This document shows, one piece after another, positions 1 to 5,700 of a stretch of 7,900 nt of DNA. The stretch is from Caulobacter sp. (lineage in GTDB: Bacteria > Pseudomonadota > Alphaproteobacteria > Caulobacterales > Caulobacteraceae). How positions within the stretch are numbered: position 1 is the first letter of the stretch; each line of letters opens with the position of its first letter. Position numbers and translations under genes: made by a program. The notes under the pieces are model-generated. The model did not search any database and was not told where the DNA came from. It saw nothing but the letters and a program-made list of their open reading frames with translations. The stretch spans positions 1-7,900 of the forward strand of contig JAQGIN010000538.1 of assembly GCA_028291125.1 (NCBI GenBank), read 5' to 3'.

Positions 1-229
1 CGTGGTGTCGTTCCCGCTGCTGCTCGACCGCGACGTCGGGCCGATCGCGGCCCTGCGCACCTCGCTGGCGGCGGTGGCGGCCAATCCCGGGGTGATGGCG
101 CTGTGGGCCGCGACGATCGCCGTGACGTTGGTGATCGGCGCCCTGCCGCTGTTCGCCGGCCTGGCGGTGGTGATGCCGGTGCTCGGCCACGCCAGCTGGC
201 GGCTGTATCGCAAGGTGGTGGCGACCTGA
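1..229 (+). CDS. DUF2189 integral membrane protein, C-terminal fragment
   Basis: Only the last 75 or so codons are present; the gene begins before the window, so the GTG at position 2 is probably internal. The fragment ends in TGA at 227-229. It reads VVSFPLLLDRDVG, then a short amphipathic stretch (AALRTSLAAVAANPGVMALW), then a long hydrophobic segment and the closing motif VVMPVLGHASWRLYRKVV. The combination of SFPLLLDRDVG and MPVLGHASWRLYR is what I recognise as the end of the DUF2189 family, multi-span inner-membrane proteins of unknown function common in alphaproteobacteria. At least two transmembrane segments are visible (about residues 29-45 and 46-62 of the fragment). No biochemical role is known to me and none can be inferred from the neighbours. 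The gene converges on typA, so the two share a termination region. Family assignment is from memory of conserved motifs. Confidence 0.8.
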   Translation, partial: VVSFPLLLDRDVGPIAALRTSLAAVAANPGVMALWAATIAVTLVIGALPLFAGLAVVMPVLGHASWRLYRKVVAT

Positions 230-272
230 GGGGCGGGCGGAAGCAGATCGCCTAAACCGCCCCTCTAATCTT

Positions 273-301
273 GCCTCCCTCGCCACAAGGGCGAGGGAGG
301 C
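273..301. repeat. Intergenic 12-bp hairpin, REP-like
   Basis: A perfect inverted repeat: GCCTCCCTCGCC (273-284), five-base loop ACAAG, GGCGAGGGAGGC (290-301). It lies 43 bases after the DUF2189 stop. No T-run follows on either side, so it is not a standard intrinsic terminator, though it could still protect or end the + strand transcript. Near-perfect GC-rich hairpins of this kind are often dispersed intergenic repeats. Copy number cannot be judged from one window. Confidence 0.55.
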
Positions 302-341
302 TGGCTTACCTATGGTCCCTCGCTTGACCAAGCGCCCAAAC

Positions 342-373
342 AAAAAGGCCGCCGCCCCGAAGGGCGGCGGCCT
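342..373 (-). terminator. Intrinsic terminator of typA
   Basis: Read on the minus strand, a 12-bp perfect stem AGGCCGCCGCCC / GGGCGGCGGCCT (complement of 362-373 and 346-357) encloses a TTCG loop closed by C-G, the exceptionally stable cUUCGg tetraloop. It is followed by TTTTTG (complement of 341-346). The stem begins about 32 bases after the typA stop codon. On the + strand there is no T-run, so it should act mainly for typA. Confidence 0.85.
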
Positions 374-405
374 GTGAGTTCGTGGATCCGCCCCGAGGGG
401 CGATC

Positions 406-2238
406 CTACTCTTCCTTGACGCGGCGCTTGCGGAACGACGGGTTGAGGACCTGCTTGCGCAGGCGGATGTTCTTCGGCGTCACCTCGACCAGCTCGTCTT
501 CCTCGATATAGGCGATGGCCTGTTCGAGGGTCATGCGGCGTGGCGGGGTCAGGCGAATGGCTTCATCCTTGCCCGAGGCGCGGATGTTGTTCAGCTGCTT
601 GGCCTTCATCGGGTTGACGTCCATGTCGTCCCCCCGGGCGTTCTCGCCGATGATCATGCCCTGATAGGTCTTCTCGCCGGCCCCGACGAACATCACGCCG
701 CGGTCCTCGAGGTTCCACAGGGCGAAGGCGGCGGTCTCGCCGTCCGAATTGGACACCAGCACGCCCTTGCGGCCGGCCTCGATCGCGCCCCGATAGGGCT
801 CGTAGTGGCTGAACACGCGGTTCAGCACGCCCGAGCCGCGGGTGTCGGTCAGGAACTCGCCCTGATAGCCGATCAGCGAGCGCGACGGGGCCATCAGGCT
901 AATGCGGGTCTTACCGGCGCCCGACGGACCCATGTCCTTCAGCTCGGCTTTGCGCTGCGACAGCTTCTCGATGACGATGCCGGAGTACTCGTCGTCGACG
1001 TCGATCATCACGTCCTCGATCGGCTCCAGGCGCTTCCCGGTCTCCGGATCGGTCTGGTAGACCACGCGCGGACGGCTGATCGACACCTCGAAGCCTTCGC
1101 GACGCATGCCTTCGATCAACACGCCCAGTTGCAGTTCGCCGCGGCCGGCCACTTCATAGGCGTCGCGTTCGGCCGTTTCGGTGACCTTGATGGCGACGTT
1201 GGATTCGGCTTCCTTCAGCAGGCGGTCGCGGATGACGCGGCTTTGGACCTTGTCGCCTTCCTTGCCGGCCAGCGGGCTGTCGTTGACCGACACCGTCATC
1301 GAGATGGTCGGCGGATCGATCGGCTGGGCGGGCAGGGCCTCGGTGACTTCCATGGCGCACAGGGTGTCGGCCACGGTGGCCTTGGACAGGCCGGCGATGG
1401 CGATGATGTCGCCGGCTTCGGCGACGTCCACCGGCTGGCGCTTCAGGCCGCGGAAGGCCAGCACCTTGGTGATGCGGCCGCGCTCGATTTCCTTGCCGTC
1501 CAGGGCCAGGGCGTGGATGGCCATGCCGGGCACGGCCTTGCCCGAGGTGATGCGGCCGGTCAGCAGGCGGCCCAGGAACGGGTCGTTCTCGATCAGCACC
1601 GACAGGATCTGGAACGGCTTGTCCTTGTTCTCGACGACCTTGGGTTCCGGCACGTGACGGACGATCAGGTCGAACAGCGGGGCCAGGGTGTCGTTGGGCT
1701 TGTTCATGTCCAGCGTCGCCCAGCCGTTCTTGCCCGACGCGTAGATGTGCGGGAAGTCCAGCTGCTCGTCGGTGGCGCCCATGGTGGCGAACAGGTCGAA
1801 CACGTCGTTGAGGATGCGGTCGGGATCGGCGTGCGGCCGGTCGACCTTGTTGAGGCAGAGAATCGGCCGCAGGCCCATCTTCAGCGCCTTGCCGAGCACG
1901 AACTTGGTCTGCGGCATGACGCCTTCCTCGGCGTCGACCAGGATGACGCAGCCGTCCACCATGCCCAGGATCCGCTCGACCTCGCCGCCGAAGTCGGCGT
2001 GGCCGGGGGTGTCGATGATGTTGATGCGGGTCTCGCCCGCCTCGCCATGCCACAGCACGCTGGTGCACTTGGCCAGGATGGTGATGCCGCGCTCGCGCTC
2101 CTGGTCATTGGAGTCCATGGCGCGTTCGGTCTGAGCCTCGTTGGCTCGGAAGACGCCGGATTGGGCAAGAAGTTGGTCGACGAGAGTCGTTTTGCCGTGA
2201 TCGACGTGCGCGATGATGGCGATATTTCGCATAGACAT
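406..2238 (-). CDS. typA: Ribosome-associated translational GTPase TypA/BipA
   Basis: A 610-residue member of the elongation-factor-G-like GTPases, full length for BipA/TypA. The G domain motifs are intact: G1 AHVDHGKT (10-17), G2 RERGITI (48-54), G3 DTPGH (76-80), G4 NKVD (130-133), G5 SGK (168-170). EF-G-like domains II, III and V follow. The BipA-specific C-terminal domain ends in a basic tail (LRKQVLNPSFRKRRVKEE), which the family uses for ribosome binding. Known family role: GTP-dependent ribosome binding, 50S assembly at low temperature, and stress or virulence adaptation in enterobacteria. The ATG at 2236-2238 was chosen because MSMRNIAIIAHVDHGKTT is the usual N-terminus; a second ATG lies six bases downstream. 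No good Shine-Dalgarno sequence precedes either. Stop is TAG, followed by a strong terminator. The gene appears monocistronic, with a gene-free upstream region. No defects are seen. Confidence 0.97.
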   Translation of the reverse strand: MSMRNIAIIAHVDHGKTTLVDQLLAQSGVFRANEAQTERAMDSNDQERERGITILAKCTSVLWHGEAGETRINIIDTPGHADFGGEVERILGMVDGCVILVDAEEGVMPQTKFVLGKALKMGLRPILCLNKVDRPHADPDRILNDVFDLFATMGATDEQLDFPHIYASGKNGWATLDMNKPNDTLAPLFDLIVRHVPEPKVVENKDKPFQILSVLIENDPFLGRLLTGRITSGKAVPGMAIHALALDGKEIERGRITKVLAFRGLKRQPVDVAEAGDIIAIAGLSKATVADTLCAMEVTEALPAQPIDPPTISMTVSVNDSPLAGKEGDKVQSRVIRDRLLKEAESNVAIKVTETAERDAYEVAGRGELQLGVLIEGMRREGFEVSISRPRVVYQTDPETGKRLEPIEDVMIDVDDEYSGIVIEKLSQRKAELKDMGPSGAGKTRISLMAPSRSLIGYQGEFLTDTRGSGVLNRVFSHYEPYRGAIEAGRKGVLVSNSDGETAAFALWNLEDRGVMFVGAGEKTYQGMIIGENARGDDMDVNPMKAKQLNNIRASGKDEAIRLTPPRRMTLEQAIAYIEEDELVEVTPKNIRLRKQVLNPSFRKRRVKEE

Positions 2239-2560
2239 GGAGCGGACGGGCTTTCGGGGAGTTCGGAATGGGCGCGCTTCGCGTGGAAGGCGCGCGGCTT
2301 TTACGCGACTGCGCAGCGTTTAGCCACCCCACCCCTGAAGAATGGGAATTCCACGGTAACCGGTGTCATCACCAAAGCCTTGGTTTTAAGGGGGTTGCGG
2401 GGTTTTTGCCGCGGAGATGGTTGCAGTTGTGACTAATTGTGCAGCGCAACATGATGAAGCAAATGTCGATTCGTCGAGTGGGTCTTCACTTGCCCTTTAC
2501 CGCGTAAGGGTTTCTCGGAGGCGCTTGCAGAAAAATCGACACCGGCGCCGAACTTTTTGC
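2239..2560. other. Gene-free upstream region of typA
   Basis: No convincing protein gene is seen on either strand. The region is less GC-rich than the flanking genes, and it must hold the typA promoter on the minus strand. I could not pick one: TTGCTT followed 17 bases later by CAATTA (minus strand, around 2434-2462) has good spacing but a poor -10. Short open frames on + (for example an 18-codon frame at 2451-2507) lack a ribosome binding site and recognisable content. A weak 5-bp hairpin ACCAA/TTGGT lies at 2371-2384, followed by TTTAAG. The long gap before the typA start leaves room for a structured 5' leader. Confidence 0.4.
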
Positions 2561-2589
2561 TTGATGCGTTTTGCGTCGCACCCTATAAA
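2561..2589 (+). promoter_or_regulatory. Housekeeping-type promoter for the small RNA
   Basis: A -35 of TTGATG (2561-2566), a spacer of exactly 17 bases and a -10 of TATAAA (2584-2589). Both hexamers are close to the sigma-70 consensus, unusually good for such a GC-rich genome. The expected start is near 2596. No GGAAC-N16/17-CGTT pattern for the general stress sigma factor was found here. The downstream terminator on the same strand and the absence of any downstream + strand gene support a stand-alone RNA promoter. Confidence 0.65.
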
Positions 2590-2595
2590 CGACCT

Positions 2596-2678
2596 GTGAG
2601 GCGGCTCTGTCGCCTCTGCCCTTCCTGGGCGTTTCCTCCCTAATAAACTGACCGGGCTTTCGAGCCCGGTTTTTTTTT
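2596..2678 (+). ncRNA. Candidate trans-acting small RNA, about 80 nt
   Basis: Predicted from a consensus-like promoter just upstream and a T-tailed terminator at the end; no gene follows on this strand before cpdR, over 1,200 bases away. The RNA has three stems. SL1 is GAGGCG (2598-2603) / CGCCTC (2611-2616) with a seven-base loop. SL2 is GCCC (2618-2621) / GGGC (2627-2630) with a TTCCT loop. The third is the terminator stem. Between SL2 and the terminator lies an unpaired pyrimidine-rich stretch, GTTTCCTCCCTAATAAACTG (2631-2650). The TTTCCTCCC segment and the TTCCT loop are complementary to Shine-Dalgarno sequences. Exposed C/U-rich segments of this type occur in several alphaproteobacterial sRNAs, such as Rhodobacter CcsR RNAs, rhizobial CCUCCUCCC-loop RNAs and Caulobacter GsrN. 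I do not recognise this as a specific named RNA. A processed 3' end of a longer transcript is possible but less likely given the promoter. Confidence 0.6.
2651..2678 (+). terminator. Strong intrinsic terminator of the small RNA
   Basis: A perfect 8-bp stem ACCGGGCT (2651-2658) / AGCCCGGT (2663-2670) with a TTCG loop, running straight into nine T (2670-2678). On the minus strand the flank is not T-rich, so its clear orientation is +. There is no + strand protein gene for it to serve. Confidence 0.9.
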
Positions 2679-2746
2679 GGCCCGCGTCCAAGCGCCGCCG
2701 CCGAAGCTCCGCCGTTGGCGTCGAGCCCCCTTCTCTTATTGATCCA

Positions 2747-2770
2747 TCATCCCCGCTTTCGTGGGGATGA
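2747..2770. repeat. REP-like hairpin downstream of the amidohydrolase gene
   Basis: TCATCCCC (2747-2754) pairs with GGGGATGA (2763-2770). The stem extends inward through a G-T and a C-G pair to a TTTC loop, giving about ten pairs. It starts 24 bases beyond the stop codon of the minus-strand gene at 2795. There is no T-run on the minus side, so it is not a classic terminator. The TCATCCCCGC...GGGGATGA pattern resembles REP-like hairpins scattered in many proteobacterial genomes. Copy number is not testable here. The surrounding 2679-2794 shows nothing else. Confidence 0.5.
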
Positions 2771-2794
2771 GGGCTGGAGAGCGGGCGCTCGGCT

Positions 2795-3727
2795 CTAGCC
2801 CAGATCCGACCAGTCGGTCCCCGCCAGGGCGGCGGTCAGGGTCTTGGCGTCGGCCTTCAGCCGCGTCAGCCCCTCGGTCGGCTCGAGGCTGACCTCGTCC
2901 ATATAGAGCGCGCGGTTGATCTCGATCTGCAGGGCGTGGGTGCGCCGGGCCGGGCGGCCGTAGTGCTCGGTGGTGTAGCCGCCGGCATAGGGGGTGTTGC
3001 GGGCGACGCGGTAGCCCATCGCCTCCAGCTCGCGCTCGACCAGGGCGGTGAGCTTGGGCGAGCAGGCGGCCCCGAATCGGTCGCCCAGCACGATGTCGCA
3101 GGCCCCGCCGCGGCCCCTCAGGCCCTTGGCCGCCGCCGCCGGCATCGAATGCCAGTCGACCAGGATCGCCACGCCGTGCGCCGCCCGGGCCGCGGCCAGC
3201 AGGCCGTCCAGCGCGTCGTGATAGGGGCGGTGGGCCCGGTCGATGCGGTCCTTGGCCTCGGCGAAGGTCAGCTTGCGGGCGTAGATCGGCCGGCCCTCAG
3301 CCACCACCCGGGCGATGGCGCCCAGGCCGGCCACCACGCGGGCCGAACGGCTCTTGGCGTAGTCGGGCAGCTCGTCCTCGAACATCGCCGGGTCCAGCTC
3401 CCACGGGTCGCGGTTGAGGTCGATGAAGGCCCGGCCCAGGCGCGCCTGGATCACCGCCACGCCCAGGGCCGGGGCGGCGGCGATCAGCTCGTCGACGAAG
3501 GCGTCCTCGGTGCCGCGGATGGCGTCGGGCGTCAGGCGCGAGGCGGCCATCATCTCGGCGGGATAGAGCCTGCCCGAATGCGGCGAGGCGAACACCAGGG
3601 GCGTGGCGGCGACCTGACCGGGGCCGGCGCCGGGGTGCAGCTCGAACGCCGCGTGGATTCGCGGCGCCGGCGCGTCGGACGGCGCCGCCTCGGGTGACGG
3701 CGTCGCGATCGGCTCCAGGACGTTCAT
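2795..3727 (-). CDS. N-formylglutamate amidohydrolase family protein
   Basis: A 310-residue cytoplasmic protein with the whole N-formylglutamate amidohydrolase (PF05013) signature. In order: SPHSG (48-52), EDAFVDEL (74-81), RAFIDLNRDPWELD (99-112), VDWHSMP (190-196), GDRFG (215-219), NTPYAGGYTTEHYG (244-257) and HALQIEINRALYMDE (264-278). His50, Glu74, His193 and Glu269 are plausible metal or catalytic residues, by inference from conservation. Family reaction: N-formyl-L-glutamate plus water gives formate and L-glutamate, the last step of one histidine breakdown route (HutG). No other hut gene is nearby, so a different or more general N-formyl amino acid substrate is possible, and I give no symbol. 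The first 25 residues are Pro/Ala-rich and probably flexible. ATG at 3725-3727 has no Shine-Dalgarno sequence. It is divergent from cpdR, a pairing I recall from other alphaproteobacteria. Confidence 0.93.
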   Translation of the reverse strand: MNVLEPIATPSPEAAPSDAPAPRIHAAFELHPGAGPGQVAATPLVFASPHSGRLYPAEMMAASRLTPDAIRGTEDAFVDELIAAAPALGVAVIQARLGRAFIDLNRDPWELDPAMFEDELPDYAKSRSARVVAGLGAIARVVAEGRPIYARKLTFAEAKDRIDRAHRPYHDALDGLLAAARAAHGVAILVDWHSMPAAAAKGLRGRGGACDIVLGDRFGAACSPKLTALVERELEAMGYRVARNTPYAGGYTTEHYGRPARRTHALQIEINRALYMDEVSLEPTEGLTRLKADAKTLTAALAGTDWSDLG

Positions 3728-3733
3728 GGCGGC

Positions 3734-3762
3734 ATATTCGAGGGCGGACGATCCCGGGTCAA
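3734..3762 (-). promoter_or_regulatory. Possible promoter giving a leaderless amidohydrolase mRNA
   Basis: On the minus strand, TTGACC (complement of 3757-3762) is followed after 17 bases by GAATAT (complement of 3734-3739). Only six bases then separate it from the ATG. Transcription would start at or next to the A of the start codon, which would explain the missing ribosome binding site. The -35 is good and the -10 is weak (three of six matches). Confidence 0.35.
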
Positions 3763-3808
3763 ACGCCTTCGACGATTTGTCGCCCCTGAGGCCGAATGGC
3801 GCATTTGG

Positions 3809-3838
3809 TTCACCGGCGATTTACAGACGGGCTCTAAC
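3809..3838 (+). promoter_or_regulatory. Possible cpdR promoter
   Basis: TTCACC (3809-3814), an 18-base spacer and TCTAAC (3833-3838), the latter within GCTCTAACC, which resembles the Caulobacter -10 pattern GCTANAWC. Each hexamer matches the sigma-70 consensus at four of six positions. It would give a leader of about 37 bases before the cpdR ATG. I saw no full CtrA site (TTAA-N7-TTAA) in 3728-3880. Confidence 0.35.
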
Positions 3839-3880
3839 CTGCGCGCTCTAGTCCCCTCCGACGCTTACCGGAATCTTGAC

Positions 3881-4243
3881 ATGGCCCAGGCCCGCATCCT
3901 TCTCGCCGAAGACGACGACTCCCTGCGAGGCTTCCTGGCCCGGGCGCTGGAGCGCGCCGGCTTCGTGGTCCAGGCCTGCGCCGACGGCGAGGAGGCGGTC
4001 ACCCACCTCGGCGATTCGTGGGACCTGCTGCTGACCGACATCGTCATGCCCGGCATCGACGGCATCGAGGTGGCCCGCCAGGCGGCGGCCCGCGATCCCG
4101 ATCTGCGCATCATGTTCATCACCGGCTTCGCGGCCGTGGCCCTGTCGGCCGCCGATCGCGCGCCCGCCGGCTCCAAGGTGCTGTCCAAGCCCGTCCACCT
4201 GCGCGACCTGGTCGCCGAGGTGGAGAAAATGATGGCCGCCTAA
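3881..4243 (+). CDS. cpdR: Single-domain response regulator CpdR, cell-cycle control of ClpXP
   Basis: A 120-residue protein that is one receiver domain and nothing else. Landmarks: acidic pocket E10-D11-D12, phospho-acceptor D53 in LLLTDIVMPGIDGIE, switch T81 in MFITGFAAVAL, and K103 in VLSKPVHLRDLV. ARILLAEDDDSLRGFLARAL, TGFAAVAL and the SKP-x-HLRDLV end are hallmarks of CpdR. In C. crescentus the CckA-ChpT relay phosphorylates CpdR (D51 there; two extra N-terminal residues here would explain D53). The unphosphorylated form goes to the cell pole and primes ClpXP to degrade substrates such as PdeA and, with RcdA and PopA, CtrA. The protein ends in Ala-Ala, a feature typical of ClpXP-recognised C-termini, and CpdR turnover by ClpXP is reported. 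V105 is usually Phe in my recollection. Start ATG has a weak GGAA at 3870-3873. It is followed by tRNA-Val and diverges from the amidohydrolase. Confidence 0.94.
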   Translation: MAQARILLAEDDDSLRGFLARALERAGFVVQACADGEEAVTHLGDSWDLLLTDIVMPGIDGIEVARQAAARDPDLRIMFITGFAAVALSAADRAPAGSKVLSKPVHLRDLVAEVEKMMAA

Positions 4244-4260
4244 AAGACGCTTCAGGCGGC

Positions 4261-4289
4261 TTGCGCGTCGCGAACGACGCCGCTATACC
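4261..4289 (+). promoter_or_regulatory. tRNA-Val promoter
   Basis: TTGCGC (4261-4266), a 17-base spacer and TATACC (4284-4289) inside GCTATACC, an excellent match to the Caulobacter housekeeping -10 pattern GCTANAWC. The expected start near 4296 leaves a precursor leader of about 47 bases before the tRNA. It lies just after the cpdR stop, so tRNA synthesis need not depend on cpdR transcription. Confidence 0.6.
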
Positions 4290-4342
4290 CGCGAACCTTC
4301 CCGTCCAGACAGCGTTTATCTAGCTGATCTGGCCGCTTTGGC

Positions 4343-4417
4343 GGACGCGTAGCTCAGCGGGAGAGCACCTCGTTGACATCGAGGGGGTCACAGGTTCAAT
4401 CCCTGTCGCGTCCACCA
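4343..4417 (+). tRNA. tRNA-Val(GAC), CCA encoded
   Basis: A complete cloverleaf. Acceptor GGACGCG (4343-4349) pairs with CGCGTCC (4407-4413). The D arm is GCTC / GAGC with loop AGCGGGA. The anticodon arm is CCTCG-TTGACAT-CGAGG with anticodon GAC at 4375-4377, which reads GUC and GUU valine codons. The variable loop is GGGTC, and the T arm is ACAGG-TTCAATC-CCTGT. The discriminator A4414 is followed by an encoded CCA. All stems pair without mismatch. No clear T-tailed terminator follows; a 6-bp hairpin GGCGAA/TTCGCC at 4471-4490 has no T-run. Nothing suggests an integrated element at the tRNA 3' end. Confidence 0.97.
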
Positions 4418-4563
4418 TTCTCCCTCTCCAGATCCTCGCCACATTAGCGCCTCAAGCGGATCGCACCGTCGGCGAACCTTCCCCTTCGCCTGCGCCGCGC
4501 CGCTAGCGGGGGCCTTTGAACCGGCCGGCCTTCGCGCCGCCGACTCGCCCGCCGGATCTCGCC

Positions 4564-5625
4564 ATGCTGCTGAACATCCAAGTCCTGCGGGCCCTGGCCG
4601 CCTATCTGGTGGTTTTCGTGCACTTGGAGGGGCTGTTCGTCCTGGCCGGGGCCGGCAAGGGCGCGACGCTGGCCGGCAATGGCGGCGTCCACATCTTCTT
4701 CGTGATCAGCGGGCTGTTGATGGTGGCCACCACCCGCCGCCCCGGCCAGACGGCGAGCGGCTTCTTCCGGGCGCGCCTGGCCCGCGTCGCGCCGCTCTAT
4801 TGGCTGGTCACCCTGGCGGTGTTCGCCCTGGCCCTGGTCGCGCCGGGCCTGTTCCAGTCGACCACCGCCGATCTGACGCATCTGGCCAAGTCGCTGGCCT
4901 TCATTCCCTACCGTCGGCCCGACGGCATAATGGATCCGGTGGTCTTCGTCGGCTGGACCCTGAACTACGAGATGGCCTTCTACGCCCTGTTCGCCCTGGG
5001 CATGATGCTGCCCAACCGCCGCGTGGCCCTGACCCTGACCTTCGGGGTGCTGATCGCCGCGGTGGCCATCGGCCTCGCCCTGCATCCGCGGGCTCCGCTG
5101 GCGGGGTTCTACACCGCCTCGATCCAGCTGGAGTTCGTGGCCGGCATGGCCCTGGCGCTCGTGCTGGACCGGCTGCCCGGGTCGGCGACGTGGCGGCGGC
5201 TGTGCATCCCGCTGGGCGTCGCCGCGCTCATCGCCATGCTGCTGGGCCCGATGCTGTGGCCCCGACTCGACCTCAGCCTGATGTTCGGCCCGCCGGCCGT
5301 GCTGATCGTGTTCTCCGCCCTGGTCGCCGAGAAGACCGGCCTGGTCGCCGGCCAGGCCTGGCTGCAGCGGCTGGGGGCGGCGTCCTATTCGATCTATCTC
5401 ACCCACTACTTCTGCACCCAGGCGGTGATCAAGCTGTGCGAGCGGTTCAACCCGTTCGGCGCGCCGGGGGTGATCGCCTTCGGGGCCCTGGCGCTGCTGC
5501 TGGTCGCGGCGGTCGGCCTGACCGTACACTATCTTGTGGAGCGGCCGCTCTCGAGCGTCGCCCGTCGCTGGCTGTCCGGCCCCGCGTCCGGCCGGACCCT
5601 GCGCGCCGCCCAGTCGCTGCCCTAG
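4564..5625 (+). CDS. Membrane acyltransferase, acyltransferase-3 family
   Basis: A 353-residue, very hydrophobic protein with about ten membrane spans, of the family that O-acylates exopolysaccharide, lipopolysaccharide or other cell-surface glycans (OafA/ExoZ-like). Family marks in order: NIQVLRALAAYLVVFVH with R9 and the presumed catalytic H20; GGVHIFFVISGLL (40-52); ARVAPLYW (73-80); GWTLNYEMAFY (130-140); ASYSIYLTHYF (273-283) near the C-terminus. At residue 43, where many relatives have Asp (GVDxFFVISG), this protein has His. The ATG at 4564 was preferred because NIQxLRALAA is normally at the extreme N-terminus; an in-frame TTG at 4516 would add 16 Pro-rich residues. Neither start has a convincing ribosome binding site. 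The acceptor sugar cannot be read from the sequence, and no glycan operon surrounds it. No promoter was clear in 4418-4563; read-through from the tRNA is possible. Confidence 0.9.
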   Translation: MLLNIQVLRALAAYLVVFVHLEGLFVLAGAGKGATLAGNGGVHIFFVISGLLMVATTRRPGQTASGFFRARLARVAPLYWLVTLAVFALALVAPGLFQSTTADLTHLAKSLAFIPYRRPDGIMDPVVFVGWTLNYEMAFYALFALGMMLPNRRVALTLTFGVLIAAVAIGLALHPRAPLAGFYTASIQLEFVAGMALALVLDRLPGSATWRRLCIPLGVAALIAMLLGPMLWPRLDLSLMFGPPAVLIVFSALVAEKTGLVAGQAWLQRLGAASYSIYLTHYFCTQAVIKLCERFNPFGAPGVIAFGALALLLVAAVGLTVHYLVERPLSSVARRWLSGPASGRTLRAAQSLP

Positions 5626-5700
5626 ACGGCGACGCCCGCCGGCGTTGACCTTCGCCGCCGCCTAGCCTTCCATCGATAGAGAAGCTTGGCGATGGGCGCA

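Noticed and set aside
2371..2390. Hairpin ACCAA/TTGGT followed by TTTT as a + strand terminator
   Set aside because: It has only five pairs, two of them G-C, and a short broken T-run. This is too weak to call.
382..2436. A 684-codon open frame on the + strand across typA
   Set aside because: It is exactly antisense to typA, and its His/Gly/Val/Asp-rich, low-complexity translation is the usual mirror of a GC-rich gene. It has no ribosome binding site and no recognisable domain.
2451..2507. An 18-codon frame beginning ATG ATG AAG
   Set aside because: There is no upstream promoter or ribosome binding site that I can support and no downstream gene for a leader peptide to regulate.
2551..2571. 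A possible stress sigma factor promoter (CGAAC...CGTT)
   Set aside because: The spacing is only 13 bases, and the -35 lacks GGAAC, against a usual 16-17. The TTGATG/TATAAA pair fits better.
2417..2599. A 60-codon + strand frame before the small RNA
   Set aside because: It has no ribosome binding site and an arginine-rich tail without similarity. It runs through the predicted sRNA promoter.
2497..2691. A 64-codon minus-strand frame across the sRNA locus
   Set aside because: It translates through the terminator stem and T-run, which are far better explained as RNA signals.
4343..4440. tRNA-Val 3' end as an attachment site for an integrated element
   Set aside because: There is no integrase gene, no repeated tRNA 3' end in the window and no shift in composition after it.
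4444..5529. A 361-codon minus-strand frame opposite the acyltransferase
   Set aside because: It is a Gln/Gly/Arg/His-rich mirror frame with no motifs, and the + strand frame has a full acyltransferase-3 signature.
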